A stretch of DNA of 40,507 bases, taken from Paludibacteraceae bacterium. GTDB lineage: Bacteria; Bacteroidota; Bacteroidia; Bacteroidales; Paludibacteraceae. Each line of letters starts with the position of its first letter. Positions within the stretch are counted from its first letter, which is position 1. The notes beneath the pieces are model-generated. The model searched no databases. It saw nothing but the letters and a program-made list of their open reading frames with translations, and was not told the DNA's origin. The stretch spans positions 1 to 40,507 of the forward strand of contig JAEEMG010000068.1 of assembly GCA_016283095.1 (NCBI GenBank). Direction: 5' to 3'. This document shows, one piece after another, positions 16,093-25,594 of the stretch. The position numbers and the translations under genes were made by a program.

Positions 16093-17127
16093 ATGAAAGA
16101 GAGAAAAATATATCTTGATTTGATAAGGGTGATCGCTTGTATTATGGTTGTTTTTATGCATTCACCTGTCCCTGAGACAATCAATCCGGCGACAAAGAAT
16201 GCAGGTCCATTTTTAGCGTATCTAAGTTATTTCACGACACCATGTGTGCCTCTTTTCTTTATGGTAAGTGGAGCTTTGTTGCTTCCTTGTAAATCTGATA
16301 TAGATGCCATTGGATATTTGAAAAAGAGGTTGAGTAAGGTGGTGGGTCCAACTCTTTGTTTCACGTTGCTTTATGTGATATGGACTTGGAATTCATCATC
16401 GGGAGTGAAAGACGCTGTCATCACATTGTTGTCTGTTCCATTCAGTGTGAAAGGACATGGCGTACTTTGGTTTATGTATACATTGACAGGATTATATTTA
16501 TTGATTCCGATATTGTCACATTGGATCAGAAATGTATCTAAACGGGAATTAGAGTTTTACTTGTGTTTGTGGGGAATCTCTTTGTTGTATCCGTTTCTTG
16601 AGTTGTTTTTGGATATTGAGACAGAACCTAAAGGCATCTTGTATTATTTTACAGGGTATGTTGGTTATTTCTTGTTAGGTCATTATTTGTCAAAATACGA
16701 AGTGTCATTGAAGGTTTTGTTACCAATAGCTGTTTTGATGCTTCCGTTGCCATTGATAAATAAGATATTGAAGTGGGATTTGAACTTTTATACCGTATTT
16801 TGGTATTTGTCGATTACTGTAGCGGTAATGGCAGCGACCTGGTATGTCTTTATAAAGAAATATTTTGGAAATAAGAGTAGAATAGAAGGCTTTTTGGGTA
16901 AATTTGTAGAGTCAACAAGCAATTATAGTTTTGGAATATATTTGGTTCATATTTTCCTTATGAGAGCATTTATATGGTATGTCCCATTTGTGGAAAGTAT
17001 ATCAAATTACTATTTACAGACATTTGTGGTTGCTATAATGACATTTGCTGCATCATGGGGATTCTCATGGTTGGTTGCGAAATTGCCGTATTCGCAATAT
17101 ATAATTGGCTATTCTTCAAAAAAGTAA
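16093..17127 (+). CDS. Acyltransferase 3 family membrane protein, tandem copy
   Basis: This 344-residue polytopic protein resembles its upstream neighbour. It opens MKERKIYLDLIRVIACIMVV with the same LD-x2-R and a histidine in FMHSPVP. Both proteins also share WFMYTL near the middle and the ending LPYSQYIIG against LPFSKYVIG. The pair looks like a tandem duplication that has diverged, possibly to acylate different sugars. A 25-base gap separates them. Confidence 0.88.
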   Translation: MKERKIYLDLIRVIACIMVVFMHSPVPETINPATKNAGPFLAYLSYFTTPCVPLFFMVSGALLLPCKSDIDAIGYLKKRLSKVVGPTLCFTLLYVIWTWNSSSGVKDAVITLLSVPFSVKGHGVLWFMYTLTGLYLLIPILSHWIRNVSKRELEFYLCLWGISLLYPFLELFLDIETEPKGILYYFTGYVGYFLLGHYLSKYEVSLKVLLPIAVLMLPLPLINKILKWDLNFYTVFWYLSITVAVMAATWYVFIKKYFGNKSRIEGFLGKFVESTSNYSFGIYLVHIFLMRAFIWYVPFVESISNYYLQTFVVAIMTFAASWGFSWLVAKLPYSQYIIGYSSKK

Positions 17128-17134
17128 AGAGAAA

Positions 17135-18346
17135 ATGAAAAAAAGAATATTTATCAACATACATTATTTGGAGATTGGAGGCGCGGAAAGAGCTTTGTTA
17201 GGTTTGTTGGCTGCCCTGGATCCAGAAAAAGTTGAAGTTGATCTGTTTGTGAATCAACACACTGGTGAATTCATGTCTCTTATTCCAGACTATGTGAATC
17301 TTCTTCCGGAAGTGCCAGAGTATACGTGTATAGAGCGACCAATAAAGGATATAGTAAAAGAAGGTCATATTGGTATCGCATTGCGCAGATTGTTGGCAAA
17401 ATACAAGTACAACAAATATTTCAAAACGTTGACGGAGGATGAGAAAGCTCATGATGCAAGCATATTCCAGTATGTTGTAGATGAGGTGGAAGGAGCATTA
17501 CCGTCGCTTTATCATTTAGGAGAATATGATCTGGCAATCAGTTTCTTGCAGCCTCATAATACGGTCTTACATAAAGTGAAGGCAAAGAAAAGGGCTTGTT
17601 GGATACATACTGATTATAGCACTATCCACGTCAACCATGATAAAGAACTACCATTATGGAATGGCTATGATTATGTTGCTTCTATCAGTGATGATTGCAC
17701 AAAGACATTTTTACAAACATTCCCTGAATTGTCAGATAAGATTGTGCTGATAGAGAATATCCTGTCACCTTTGTTTGTCAGACAACAAGCTGAAATGGAA
17801 GACGTAAGTGATGAGATGCCATTTGATGAAGGAGAGACCAGAATTTTGACAATTGGACGATATTCCGCTCAGAAGAAGATAGAGGGCATTCCTCATATTT
17901 GTGCCGAAATGGAGAAGATGGGCGCGAATTTCAAATGGTATATTATAGGCTATGGTCCGGACAAGTTGATACAGGAGGCTTTGGATAAGTATCAGATGCG
18001 TCATCGTATGATATTATTGGGAAAGAAGACGAATCCGTATCCATACATTAAGGCTTGTGACATTTATTCGCAACCAAGTGTGTATGAAGGAAAAAGTGTG
18101 ACAGTAAGAGAAGCTCAGATGTTATATAAACCGGTTGTTATTACTGATTATCCGACAGCAAAATCTCAGGTCAGAAATGGGGAGGATGGGCTTATTGTCC
18201 CATTGGATGAGAAGGAAACAGCAAAAGGAATCGTTGACTTGATCAATAATAAAGAATTACAGTCTAAAATAGAAGAATATCTGAAAGACAATGATTTTGG
18301 AAACGAAGCAGAAGTTGACAAAATTTATTCTTTAATGGCACGATAA
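17135..18346 (+). CDS. GT4 family glycosyltransferase
   Basis: I start the gene at ATG 17135 (MKKRIFINIHYLE), 7 bases after the previous stop; an upstream ATG at 17105 would overlap the acyltransferase gene and add an atypical N-terminus. In the resulting 403 residues the glycine loop is IGGAERALL (14-22). The donor domain has ILTIGRYSAQKK and the E-x7-E signature with E318 and E326 in YEGKSVTVREA. It shares NPYPYIKACDIY with the GT4 at 11862. It adds one sugar to the repeat unit by retention; donor unknown. Confidence 0.92.
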   Translation: MKKRIFINIHYLEIGGAERALLGLLAALDPEKVEVDLFVNQHTGEFMSLIPDYVNLLPEVPEYTCIERPIKDIVKEGHIGIALRRLLAKYKYNKYFKTLTEDEKAHDASIFQYVVDEVEGALPSLYHLGEYDLAISFLQPHNTVLHKVKAKKRACWIHTDYSTIHVNHDKELPLWNGYDYVASISDDCTKTFLQTFPELSDKIVLIENILSPLFVRQQAEMEDVSDEMPFDEGETRILTIGRYSAQKKIEGIPHICAEMEKMGANFKWYIIGYGPDKLIQEALDKYQMRHRMILLGKKTNPYPYIKACDIYSQPSVYEGKSVTVREAQMLYKPVVITDYPTAKSQVRNGEDGLIVPLDEKETAKGIVDLINNKELQSKIEEYLKDNDFGNEAEVDKIYSLMAR

Positions 18347-18356
18347 TTATATAAAC

Positions 18357-19421
18357 ATGATTCCTGATTTTTTATATAAATACATTTATCACATACTGAT
18401 TGCGATACTCACAATTGTTGCCGTCAGAAATAGACGCAACATTTTTGAGTCTGAGCCTATTGTGGGAAGTTTGATCCTATGTCTATTTATGATCATATTT
18501 ATAGGATTACGTCCGCATACGAGTGTGTTTGTAGATACGAAAAATTACGCGGATTGGTGGGGCCTCCAGTATTGGACGGGATTTGATACGAATGCAGAAA
18601 ATTTATTGTTTGACAATCTGTATATATGGATGTCGAATATTTTTATGGAGCCGACGATATTCTTTCTGCTTATAGCCTCTCTTTATTTTTCTTGTCTGTT
18701 GATCGCATGTAGGAAACTTTTTGAGGCTAATACATTTATCGCGTTCTTGGTTTGTCTGGCAGCGTTTTCTACATTTTCATATGGAACAAATGGAATCAAG
18801 GCCGGTTTGGCAGCGTCGTTGTTCATTATGGCGTTGGCATATAGGGATAAAATGATTATCTCTGTCATATTCTTATTATTATCATGGGGATGTCACCATT
18901 CTATGGTTTTGCCAGTTGGTGCTTATCTCATAACTATGGTATTTAAGGACAGCCGATGGTATTTTTATGGATGGCTGTTCTGTTTGCTAATGGCTGCCGC
19001 CCATGTCACTTTTTTCCAGAACCTGTTTGCTGGAATGTCTGATGATTCGGGAAATGCGTATCTGACATCTTCCAATAGTGATTGGGGAGGAAAATCAGGA
19101 TTTAGAATTGATTTTGTATTGTATAGCGCGATGCCAGTTGTGATGGGATATTTTGTGATATTCAAGTACCAGTTAAGAGATTTCCTGTATGAAAACATGC
19201 TGCACTATTATCTGATAACGAACAGTATTTGGATGTTGTGTATGTATGGATCTTTTACAAACCGTATCGCATATCTGTCATGGTTTACATATCCTTTCTT
19301 GATAATATATCCGTGTTTTGCGATACCAAGTGATTCACATCCGTTGGTCGTAAACAGACAGAAGTTTATTTATGCTCATCTTTCGTTTTCGTTGTTGATG
19401 TGGCTTATTATTTATAAGTAA
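18357..19421 (+). CDS. EpsG-like polysaccharide polymerase (Wzy role)
   Basis: This 354-residue polytopic membrane protein has about ten hydrophobic segments and fits the EpsG family, which takes the Wzy role of joining repeat units in the periplasm. Supporting features are a periplasmic acidic segment after the second membrane span (RPHTSVFVDTKNY), GTNGIKAGLAASLF and WGCHHSMVLPVGAY, the last two typical of EpsG proteins. It is the only polymerase candidate in the locus. It starts 10 bases after the GT4 stop. Assignment rests on pattern and context rather than a catalytic motif. Confidence 0.83.
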   Translation: MIPDFLYKYIYHILIAILTIVAVRNRRNIFESEPIVGSLILCLFMIIFIGLRPHTSVFVDTKNYADWWGLQYWTGFDTNAENLLFDNLYIWMSNIFMEPTIFFLLIASLYFSCLLIACRKLFEANTFIAFLVCLAAFSTFSYGTNGIKAGLAASLFIMALAYRDKMIISVIFLLLSWGCHHSMVLPVGAYLITMVFKDSRWYFYGWLFCLLMAAAHVTFFQNLFAGMSDDSGNAYLTSSNSDWGGKSGFRIDFVLYSAMPVVMGYFVIFKYQLRDFLYENMLHYYLITNSIWMLCMYGSFTNRIAYLSWFTYPFLIIYPCFAIPSDSHPLVVNRQKFIYAHLSFSLLMWLIIYK

Positions 19422-19433
19422 TAATTGATGGTT

Positions 19434-20201
19434 ATGATTCCTAAAATAATTCATTATTGTTGGTTTGGCGGAAATCCATTGCCAAAAGAAGCCCAGGAAT
19501 GTCTGGCTTCATGGAAAAAATATTTGCCGGATTATGAGATAAAGGTATGGAATGAGAGCAACTTCGATGTGAATTGCTGTCCATACGTTAAGGGAGCATA
19601 TGAACAAAAAAAGTTCGCTTTTGTCAGTGATTATGCGAGGTTTTGGGTTTTGTATAATGAAGGTGGAGTGTATTTTGACACTGATGTAGAGGTGATTCGC
19701 AATATGGACCATATTATAGAAGCTGGAAACTTTATGGGTTTTGAAAAGAGTCTGGCGACTCAGGAACCATCATCCAGTGAGCCATTGGGTGTAAATGCCG
19801 GATTGGGTATGGGATGTGAAGCGAAATTGCCTTTTTTAAAAGAAATGCTGGAATTATATGAGAACAAACCGTCTTTTACGTTTGATGAAGGAACCATCGT
19901 TCACCATACGACAAAAGCTTTGGAGAAATATGGACTTGTGAATGAACATAGATTTCAGGAGGTGGCTGGCTTTAAGATATATCCGGCTGATTATTTTTGT
20001 CCGATGGATTCTACAACAGGATTGATTCATTTGACAGAAAATTCGGTTTCTATTCATCACTATTCTTGTTCTTGGGTTGATAAAAACACTCTTAGTTTTC
20101 AGTTGCATATATTGAAAAACAAATTGATCAAGATATTAGGACCGAAGTTGGTATTGAAGGTGGCGAGCCTTTTTTCTAGTTCAAAAAAAGTAAAATCTTA
20201 G
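19434..20201 (+). CDS. GT32-like glycosyltransferase (DXD sugar-binding type)
   Basis: The protein opens MIPKIIHYCWFGG, the standard start of capsular GT32-like transferases related to Och1 and the catalytic domains of large clostridial toxins. From ATG 19434 it has 255 residues; ATG 19428 is an alternative. The core FVSDYARFWVLYNEGGVYFDTDVEV (63-87 in two parts) carries the DXD metal site at D82-D84. The downstream neighbour at 20207 is a close copy. These enzymes are retaining GT-A transferases; donor unknown. Confidence 0.88.
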   Translation: MIPKIIHYCWFGGNPLPKEAQECLASWKKYLPDYEIKVWNESNFDVNCCPYVKGAYEQKKFAFVSDYARFWVLYNEGGVYFDTDVEVIRNMDHIIEAGNFMGFEKSLATQEPSSSEPLGVNAGLGMGCEAKLPFLKEMLELYENKPSFTFDEGTIVHHTTKALEKYGLVNEHRFQEVAGFKIYPADYFCPMDSTTGLIHLTENSVSIHHYSCSWVDKNTLSFQLHILKNKLIKILGPKLVLKVASLFSSSKKVKS

Positions 20202-20206
20202 TGATT

Positions 20207-20977
20207 ATGATCCCCAAAATAATTCATTATTGTTGGTTTGGAAAATCTCCTTTGCCGAAGGATGCTCAGGAATGTATCGCGTCATGGAGGAAGTTTTTTC
20301 CGGACTATGAAATAAAGGAGTGGAATGAAAGTAATTTTGATGTTAATTGTTGCCCTTATGTGAAAGAGGCATATGAACAAAAAAAATATGCTTTCGTCAG
20401 TGATTATGCTCGATTCTGGGTGTTGTACAATATAGGAGGATTGTATTTTGACACCGATGTGGAGGTGATCAGCAGTTTCGATCAGATCATTGAAAAAGGA
20501 AATTTCATGGGATTCGAAAAAAGTCGTGCCACGCAGAATCCTGAATCCGGGGAACCTTTGGGTGTGGCTGTCGGATTGGGTATGGGTACTGAGCCAAATA
20601 TGCCATTGATCAAGACTTTTTTGGAGTTTTATGAATCTAAACCTTATTTTTCAATTGAGGATGGAACGATTGTTATATATACGACAGAGATTCTAAAAAA
20701 ATATGGATTGGTAAACGAACATCGTTTACAAAATGTCGCAGGCTTCACGATATATCCGGCTGATTATTTCTGTCCGATGGATTCAACCACAGGTTTGATA
20801 GAAATGACTGAGAATACTGTCTCTATTCACCATTATTCTTGTTCGTGGATAGACAAAAATACATTGTGCTTCAGATTGCATTTGTTGAAAAACAAAATGA
20901 TCAAAATATTCGGACCAAAATTTGTTTTCGGGGTGATAGGAGTTTTGGGCTCTCTGAAGTCAAAAATAAAGGGTTGA
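20207..20977 (+). CDS. GT32-like glycosyltransferase, tandem copy
   Basis: This is a close paralog of the preceding gene: MIPKIIHYCWFG, WNESNFDVNCCPYVK, SDYARFWVLYN and FDTDVEV are shared, with the DXD at D82-D84, and the C-terminal YPADYFCPMDSTTG is identical. I choose ATG 20207 by alignment with the first copy; a GTG at 20201 would overlap the previous stop by one base. It has 256 residues. The middle (residues 100-150) differs most, which may reflect a different acceptor. Tandem duplication is the simplest origin. Confidence 0.88.
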   Translation: MIPKIIHYCWFGKSPLPKDAQECIASWRKFFPDYEIKEWNESNFDVNCCPYVKEAYEQKKYAFVSDYARFWVLYNIGGLYFDTDVEVISSFDQIIEKGNFMGFEKSRATQNPESGEPLGVAVGLGMGTEPNMPLIKTFLEFYESKPYFSIEDGTIVIYTTEILKKYGLVNEHRLQNVAGFTIYPADYFCPMDSTTGLIEMTENTVSIHHYSCSWIDKNTLCFRLHLLKNKMIKIFGPKFVFGVIGVLGSLKSKIKG

Positions 20978-21010
20978 TATTAGGCGTTTTATAAAATTAC
21001 ATTTTGATTT

Positions 21011-21805
21011 ATGAACGAAGATTATAGAATAACTGTTATAATGGGTATCTACAATTGTGCGGATACCTTGGTTGAGGCTCTGGAATCATTGGAGTCGCAG
21101 ACATATAAAAAATTCAAGGTTGTGTTGTGCGACGATGGTTCTAAGGATGATACTTTCGCAGTTGCGAATAAGTGGGCTGAAACACATCCGAATTATATTG
21201 TGATAAAAAATGATCACAATATGAAGTTGGCTGCGACATTGAATCATTGTCTTGACTATGCAGATACAGAGTATGTTGCCAGAATGGATGGTGATGATTT
21301 GTCTGTACCAACTCGTTTTGAAAAGGAAATTAATTTCTTGGATTCCCATCCTGAATATGCAATGGTAAGTTGTCCGATGATATATTTTGACGAGGGTGGG
21401 GATTATAAGACAGGAGTCGCAAAAGAAAAACCTCAGAAAGAAGATTTCAAATACAATACACCATTTTGCCATGCTCCTATCTTGATGAGACGCGAAGCTT
21501 TGGAAAAAGTAGGTAGGTATACAGCTGAGCCAAAGACGGAAAGAATCGAAGATTACTATTTGTGGCACAAATTTTATTGCAACGGCTTCCAAGGATACAA
21601 TTTGCAGGAACCGTTGTATAAGATGCGTAACGGTAGAGATGCTTTCGCACGTCGAAAGGTATCAGACAGATGGAGAGGCTATAAACTGACTACTGAAGTT
21701 TGTAAAAATCTTGGTTTTTCAATGCCTTGGGTTTATGGATTACCCGCATTGGCTAAGGCTTTAATTCCGTCTTTCTTGGTCAGATTTATAAGAACATTTA
21801 GATAA
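21011..21805 (+). CDS. GT2 family glycosyltransferase
   Basis: The 264-residue protein has the GT-A opening ITVIMGIYNCADTL (7-20), the nucleotide-binding CDDGS (D41, D42) and a metal-binding DGDD at 93-96. The acidic RIEDYYLW near 178-185 fits the catalytic base region of this subgroup. It is two bases before the next gene, an acyltransferase. The donor is unknown. Confidence 0.92.
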   Translation: MNEDYRITVIMGIYNCADTLVEALESLESQTYKKFKVVLCDDGSKDDTFAVANKWAETHPNYIVIKNDHNMKLAATLNHCLDYADTEYVARMDGDDLSVPTRFEKEINFLDSHPEYAMVSCPMIYFDEGGDYKTGVAKEKPQKEDFKYNTPFCHAPILMRREALEKVGRYTAEPKTERIEDYYLWHKFYCNGFQGYNLQEPLYKMRNGRDAFARRKVSDRWRGYKLTTEVCKNLGFSMPWVYGLPALAKALIPSFLVRFIRTFR

Positions 21806-21807
21806 TT

Positions 21808-22794
21808 ATGCAGAAAGATAAATCAGCCGGTCTAATGAATGGCTTTAGTTTGCCGATTTCCAACTTTATCAAATGTGTTGCGTGTATTGTCATCGCATTG
21901 CATCATTATTCGCAATTCGGAATTGATAAAGAATACATATCAGGACCGATATATTCTGTGTTCAGAAGTGTTGGCGGAGATCTGTCTGTGACTCTTTTCT
22001 TCCTTCTTTCTGGTTATGGACTAATGGCATCTGAAACAAAGAAACATCTTGATTTCTTGGACTTTATGAAAAAGAGGTTTTGGCGTTTGTTGAAACCGTT
22101 CTGGATCGCTAATATTGTTTTTGTGGTTATCTATTGGCTTTTTGGCACTCCAAACATAGCGACCACTTCGTTATCAAATGCTGTTTTGTCTTGTATCGGT
22201 ATTGTCACTTTTGACGGGACAATGTGGTTTGTCCGAGTCTTGATTTTATTGTATATTTTCTTCGCTGTCTCAATTCAGATAAAAGGGAAAACATTGCTTG
22301 TCACGTCAGTTTTGACTTTGGTCTTCATTGTCGTTTCGATACTTTGTGGTATGGGATCGCATTTCTGGTCTTCCGCTTTTGCGTTTCCTGCAGGTATGGC
22401 ATTGTTTTTATTTAAAGATACATTGTTCCCATTGGCAAGAAAAATATATGTGCCTATTGTTGCGATTGTGTCTTATGTAGGTTTGTTGTACGGTTTGGTT
22501 TTCTGTCTGCATTTAGACAATTCAATATGGCATCAGCTGAACAACATACTTATTGTGATTCTGTTGGTCGTTTTGGTTTCGCATTTGCCAAACAACTGTT
22601 TGGAGAGTTTTAAATTGCCAAAATGGTTAGACGCATATTACGAAATGTATTTGGCTCATCCAAAAATACTCTATTTGATGTATTTCAGTTTTGGAGCATT
22701 TTGGAGTTTGCCGGTATATTTGGGAATATCAGTTTTAGGAGCGATTGCGTTGCATTTTATAACATCGTTTTCGTTCGGGTCTAACCAGAAATAA
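21808..22794 (+). CDS. Acyltransferase 3 family membrane protein
   Basis: This is the third acyltransferase-3-like protein in the locus. Its 328 residues form about ten hydrophobic segments. The N-terminus (NFIKCVACIVIALHHYSQFG) has the family histidine pair but lacks the LD-x2-R seen in the two copies at 15072 and 16093, so it belongs to another subgroup. GGDLSVTLFFLLSGYGL is the typical second segment. It probably modifies a sugar of the repeat unit; an acetyl group is likely but unproven. Confidence 0.82.
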   Translation: MQKDKSAGLMNGFSLPISNFIKCVACIVIALHHYSQFGIDKEYISGPIYSVFRSVGGDLSVTLFFLLSGYGLMASETKKHLDFLDFMKKRFWRLLKPFWIANIVFVVIYWLFGTPNIATTSLSNAVLSCIGIVTFDGTMWFVRVLILLYIFFAVSIQIKGKTLLVTSVLTLVFIVVSILCGMGSHFWSSAFAFPAGMALFLFKDTLFPLARKIYVPIVAIVSYVGLLYGLVFCLHLDNSIWHQLNNILIVILLVVLVSHLPNNCLESFKLPKWLDAYYEMYLAHPKILYLMYFSFGAFWSLPVYLGISVLGAIALHFITSFSFGSNQK

Positions 22795-22812
22795 CAAAAC
22801 AAGGAAATAAAT

Positions 22813-23796
22813 ATGTCAACTCCTAAAGTAACCGTCATTGTCCCTGTTTATAATGTGGCACTATATGTAGAAAAATGTGCTGCAAGCTTGTTTGAACAGA
22901 CGTTGGATGATTTGGAAATAATATTTGTGGATGATTGCGGTCCGGATAATTCAATAGAACTTGTAAGAAAAACTTTGGAGAAGTATCCGGCTCGTGTTGG
23001 TTCCACCCAAATATTGAAAAGACCTTCTAACGGAGGTCTGGCTGCTGCTCGCAGGTTTGGCCTGGATCATGCGACTGGTGATTATATCATACATTGTGAC
23101 TCAGATGACTGGGTAGATCTGGATTTGTATGAGAAATTATACAACAAGGCAATTGAAACCAATGCGGATATTGTTGTCTGTGATGAGATTCACGAATATG
23201 CAAATGGCGGTCATTTGAAGATGGAACCGGATATGCCGTCTGACTGCAAAACGGTAGTGAGAAATTGGTATTCTAACATAGTTGGCATGTTTTGCCACAA
23301 TAAGTTGGTAAAAAGATCATTGTATACAGACAACGGGATCACTCCTTGGGACGGACTGAATATGTGGGAAGACAATGGGTTGATTACTCGATTGTTTTAT
23401 TGTGGCGGTACATTAGCTCAGATACATGGGGCTTGTTATCATTACAATAGAGCAAATGTGAATGCTATGACTTCTGGCTATGGAATCAAACAGGTGGAGC
23501 AGATGATTGGTGTCGCTGAAAAACTAACAGATTTCTTTAAGTCGAAGCCAGATGCTAAAGATTTTGAAAAAACAATTATGGCCTTCCAGTTTCTTGCACG
23601 CATCAATTTTGTGACTGATAGTTTTGAGAATCTTAAAAGATACGACACTACATTTGTCGGATCTGAGAAAATCATGTCGGAACTTGATCCTGCCGCATTC
23701 TCATCTAAGGGAAAACTGAGATTTTATATGGTCAAGAACCATCTTAGTTGGTTGTTCGTTTTGTTGTTTAAGGTTAAGAATTTGTTACATCTCTAA
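22813..23796 (+). CDS. GT2 family glycosyltransferase
   Basis: In 327 residues it has the GT-A opening VTVIVPVYNVALYV (6-19), the nucleotide-binding VDDCG (D40, D41) and the metal-binding DSDD at 96-99. LNMWEDNGL carries an ED pair in the catalytic base region. Four bases separate it from the next gene. It probably acts late or early in unit assembly beside the PglA-like GT4, but order in the operon does not prove order of addition. Confidence 0.92.
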   Translation: MSTPKVTVIVPVYNVALYVEKCAASLFEQTLDDLEIIFVDDCGPDNSIELVRKTLEKYPARVGSTQILKRPSNGGLAAARRFGLDHATGDYIIHCDSDDWVDLDLYEKLYNKAIETNADIVVCDEIHEYANGGHLKMEPDMPSDCKTVVRNWYSNIVGMFCHNKLVKRSLYTDNGITPWDGLNMWEDNGLITRLFYCGGTLAQIHGACYHYNRANVNAMTSGYGIKQVEQMIGVAEKLTDFFKSKPDAKDFEKTIMAFQFLARINFVTDSFENLKRYDTTFVGSEKIMSELDPAAFSSKGKLRFYMVKNHLSWLFVLLFKVKNLLHL

Positions 23797-23799
23797 ATC

Positions 23800-24939
23800 A
23801 TGGGCTGTATGAAGGATAAGATAATTAGGGCTACTACAATTCCTTTGTCTCTAGATATTTTTTGTCAGGGGATGCTGAAAGAACTTTCGGAAAAGTATGA
23901 GGTTGTCGCAGTGTCGTCTCCAGAAAAAGAATTGGATATTGTTCGTGAGAGAGAAGGGGTCCGTACCATTGCGGTAAGCATGTCACGTCATATCTCTTTA
24001 CTAAATGATTGCAAATCATTGTGGAGACTGTATCGTGTTTTCAGAGAAGAAAAACCACGTATGGTACATTCGATGACTCCTAAAGCAGGACTTCTTTGTA
24101 TGGTCGCCGCATGGTTGGCTCGAGTGCCGGTGCGTGTCCATACATTCACTGGTTTGGTTTTCCCGACAGCTACTGGTATAACAAAGAGAATTCTTATGTT
24201 TACCGATTGGCTGACATGTGCTTGTGCCACACATATCATACCTGAGGGCGAGGGGGTTAAGAACGACCTTATTAATAATGGCATCACAAAAAAGCCGTTG
24301 AAAGTTCTGGGATACGGAAATGTGCGAGGAATAGACTTGCAGCGATATGACAGGACGCCAGATGTGATGGAAGAGGCTTCTAAAATCAGGAAAAACGATG
24401 TGGTGACTTTTGTCGCAGTGGGAAGACTGGTTGGGGATAAAGGAATCAATGAGATAGTGGAAGCTTTTGTAAGACTGAATAAAGAAAATCCGTCTACTCG
24501 TTTGATACTGGTTGGACCAGAGGAGAGTGAGTTGGATCCATTGAAACCACATGTGTTGGATATGATTTCCAACGGTCCTGCGATTGATACTGTAGGAATG
24601 CAGCGAGATGTGCGACCTTGGTTTGCGGCGTCGGATGTCGCTATATTGGCATCATATAGAGAAGGATTCCCTAATGTTGTGATAGAAGCAGGCGCTATGG
24701 GGTTGCCTCAGATTGTGACTGATATCAATGGAGCCAGAGAAATCATAGAAAATGGCAGGAATGGAATCATAATACCATCTAAGGATTCAGACGCTTTGTA
24801 TGAAGCGATGAAGAAGATGATGGTGCCGGAATACAGACAATCGTTGGCGAAAGAAGCACGTACAATGATTTCGGAAAGATTTGAGCAATCTTTCGTCAGA
24901 AAATGTTTGTATGATTTCTACGATTCTATTATGAATTAA
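23800..24939 (+). CDS. GT4 family glycosyltransferase (PglA/CapM-like)
   Basis: The 379-residue protein resembles the GT4 enzymes that add the second sugar onto the lipid-linked first sugar in Pgl-type pathways. The N-terminal half has VHSMTPKAGLL and HTFTGLVFP, typical of this subgroup. The donor half has VAVGRLVGDKG and the E-x7-E signature with E288 and E296 in YREGFPNVVIEAG. It starts at ATG 23800; ATG 23809 (MKDKIIR) is an alternative. It lies 40 bases before the phosphoglycosyl transferase gene, as PglA-like genes often do. The PglA role is inferred. Confidence 0.9.
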   Translation: MGCMKDKIIRATTIPLSLDIFCQGMLKELSEKYEVVAVSSPEKELDIVREREGVRTIAVSMSRHISLLNDCKSLWRLYRVFREEKPRMVHSMTPKAGLLCMVAAWLARVPVRVHTFTGLVFPTATGITKRILMFTDWLTCACATHIIPEGEGVKNDLINNGITKKPLKVLGYGNVRGIDLQRYDRTPDVMEEASKIRKNDVVTFVAVGRLVGDKGINEIVEAFVRLNKENPSTRLILVGPEESELDPLKPHVLDMISNGPAIDTVGMQRDVRPWFAASDVAILASYREGFPNVVIEAGAMGLPQIVTDINGAREIIENGRNGIIIPSKDSDALYEAMKKMMVPEYRQSLAKEARTMISERFEQSFVRKCLYDFYDSIMN

Positions 24940-24952
24940 TGTGATAAAAGTA

Positions 24953-24960
24953 TAATTTTG
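24953..24960 (+). promoter_or_regulatory. Possible internal promoter before the Pgl-type module
   Basis: TAATTTTG fits TAnnTTTG in the 40-base gap before the phosphoglycosyl transferase gene. No -33 element is seen at the right spacing, so this could be chance in AT-rich DNA. Confidence 0.25.
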
Positions 24961-24979
24961 CCACGTTAATATTATATTT

Positions 24980-25588
24980 ATGTACAAAAACTATTTTAAA
25001 AGGATTTTAGATTTTTGTATCGCGTTGACGGCGTTGTCAATTTTATTTGTTCCTTTGGCTATCATCACTTTGTTTTTGCATTTCGCAAATAAGGGGGCTG
25101 GCGCATTTTTCTTTCAGGAACGACCCGGACTGAATGGCGAAATATTCAAGATTTGCAAGTTTAAGACTATGACGGACGAGCGCGATTCGGATGGCAATTT
25201 GTTGCCTGATGAGCAGCGTCTCACACCTATAGGGAGATTTGTCCGTTCTACCTCTATTGATGAATTGCCACAATTCTGGAATGTGCTTGTCGGTGATATG
25301 GCATTGATAGGACCACGTCCTTTGTTGGTGGAATATCTGCCATTATACAGCAAAGAGCAGGCACGTCGACATGAGGTCCGCCCAGGAATTACCGGATGGG
25401 CTCAGTGTCACGGAAGAAATTCCATTTCCTGGACTGAAAAGTTCAAACTTGATGTTTGGTACGTTGATAATGTTTCGTTATTGACTGATATCAAAGTCGT
25501 GTTGATTACAATAAAAAAAGTTATTGTGAGAGACGGAATTTCTCAGGAAGGGAATGCAACAATGGAACATTTTAATGGATCAAATTAG
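24980..25588 (+). CDS. PglC-like phosphoglycosyl transferase (initiating enzyme)
   Basis: This enzyme starts unit assembly by transferring a sugar phosphate from a UDP-sugar to undecaprenyl phosphate. The 202-residue length is that of the small monotopic class (PglC). It has one N-terminal re-entrant hydrophobic helix (10-34), KFKTM at 60-64, the catalytic Asp-Glu dyad D94-E95 in SIDELPQ, GPRPLL at 111-116 and RPGITGWAQ at 134-142. It is followed by PglD-like and PglE-like genes, so the expected donor is a UDP-diacetamido-trideoxy hexose. Other UDP sugars remain possible. Confidence 0.94.
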   Translation: MYKNYFKRILDFCIALTALSILFVPLAIITLFLHFANKGAGAFFFQERPGLNGEIFKICKFKTMTDERDSDGNLLPDEQRLTPIGRFVRSTSIDELPQFWNVLVGDMALIGPRPLLVEYLPLYSKEQARRHEVRPGITGWAQCHGRNSISWTEKFKLDVWYVDNVSLLTDIKVVLITIKKVIVRDGISQEGNATMEHFNGSN

Positions 25589-25594
25589 TTGATT

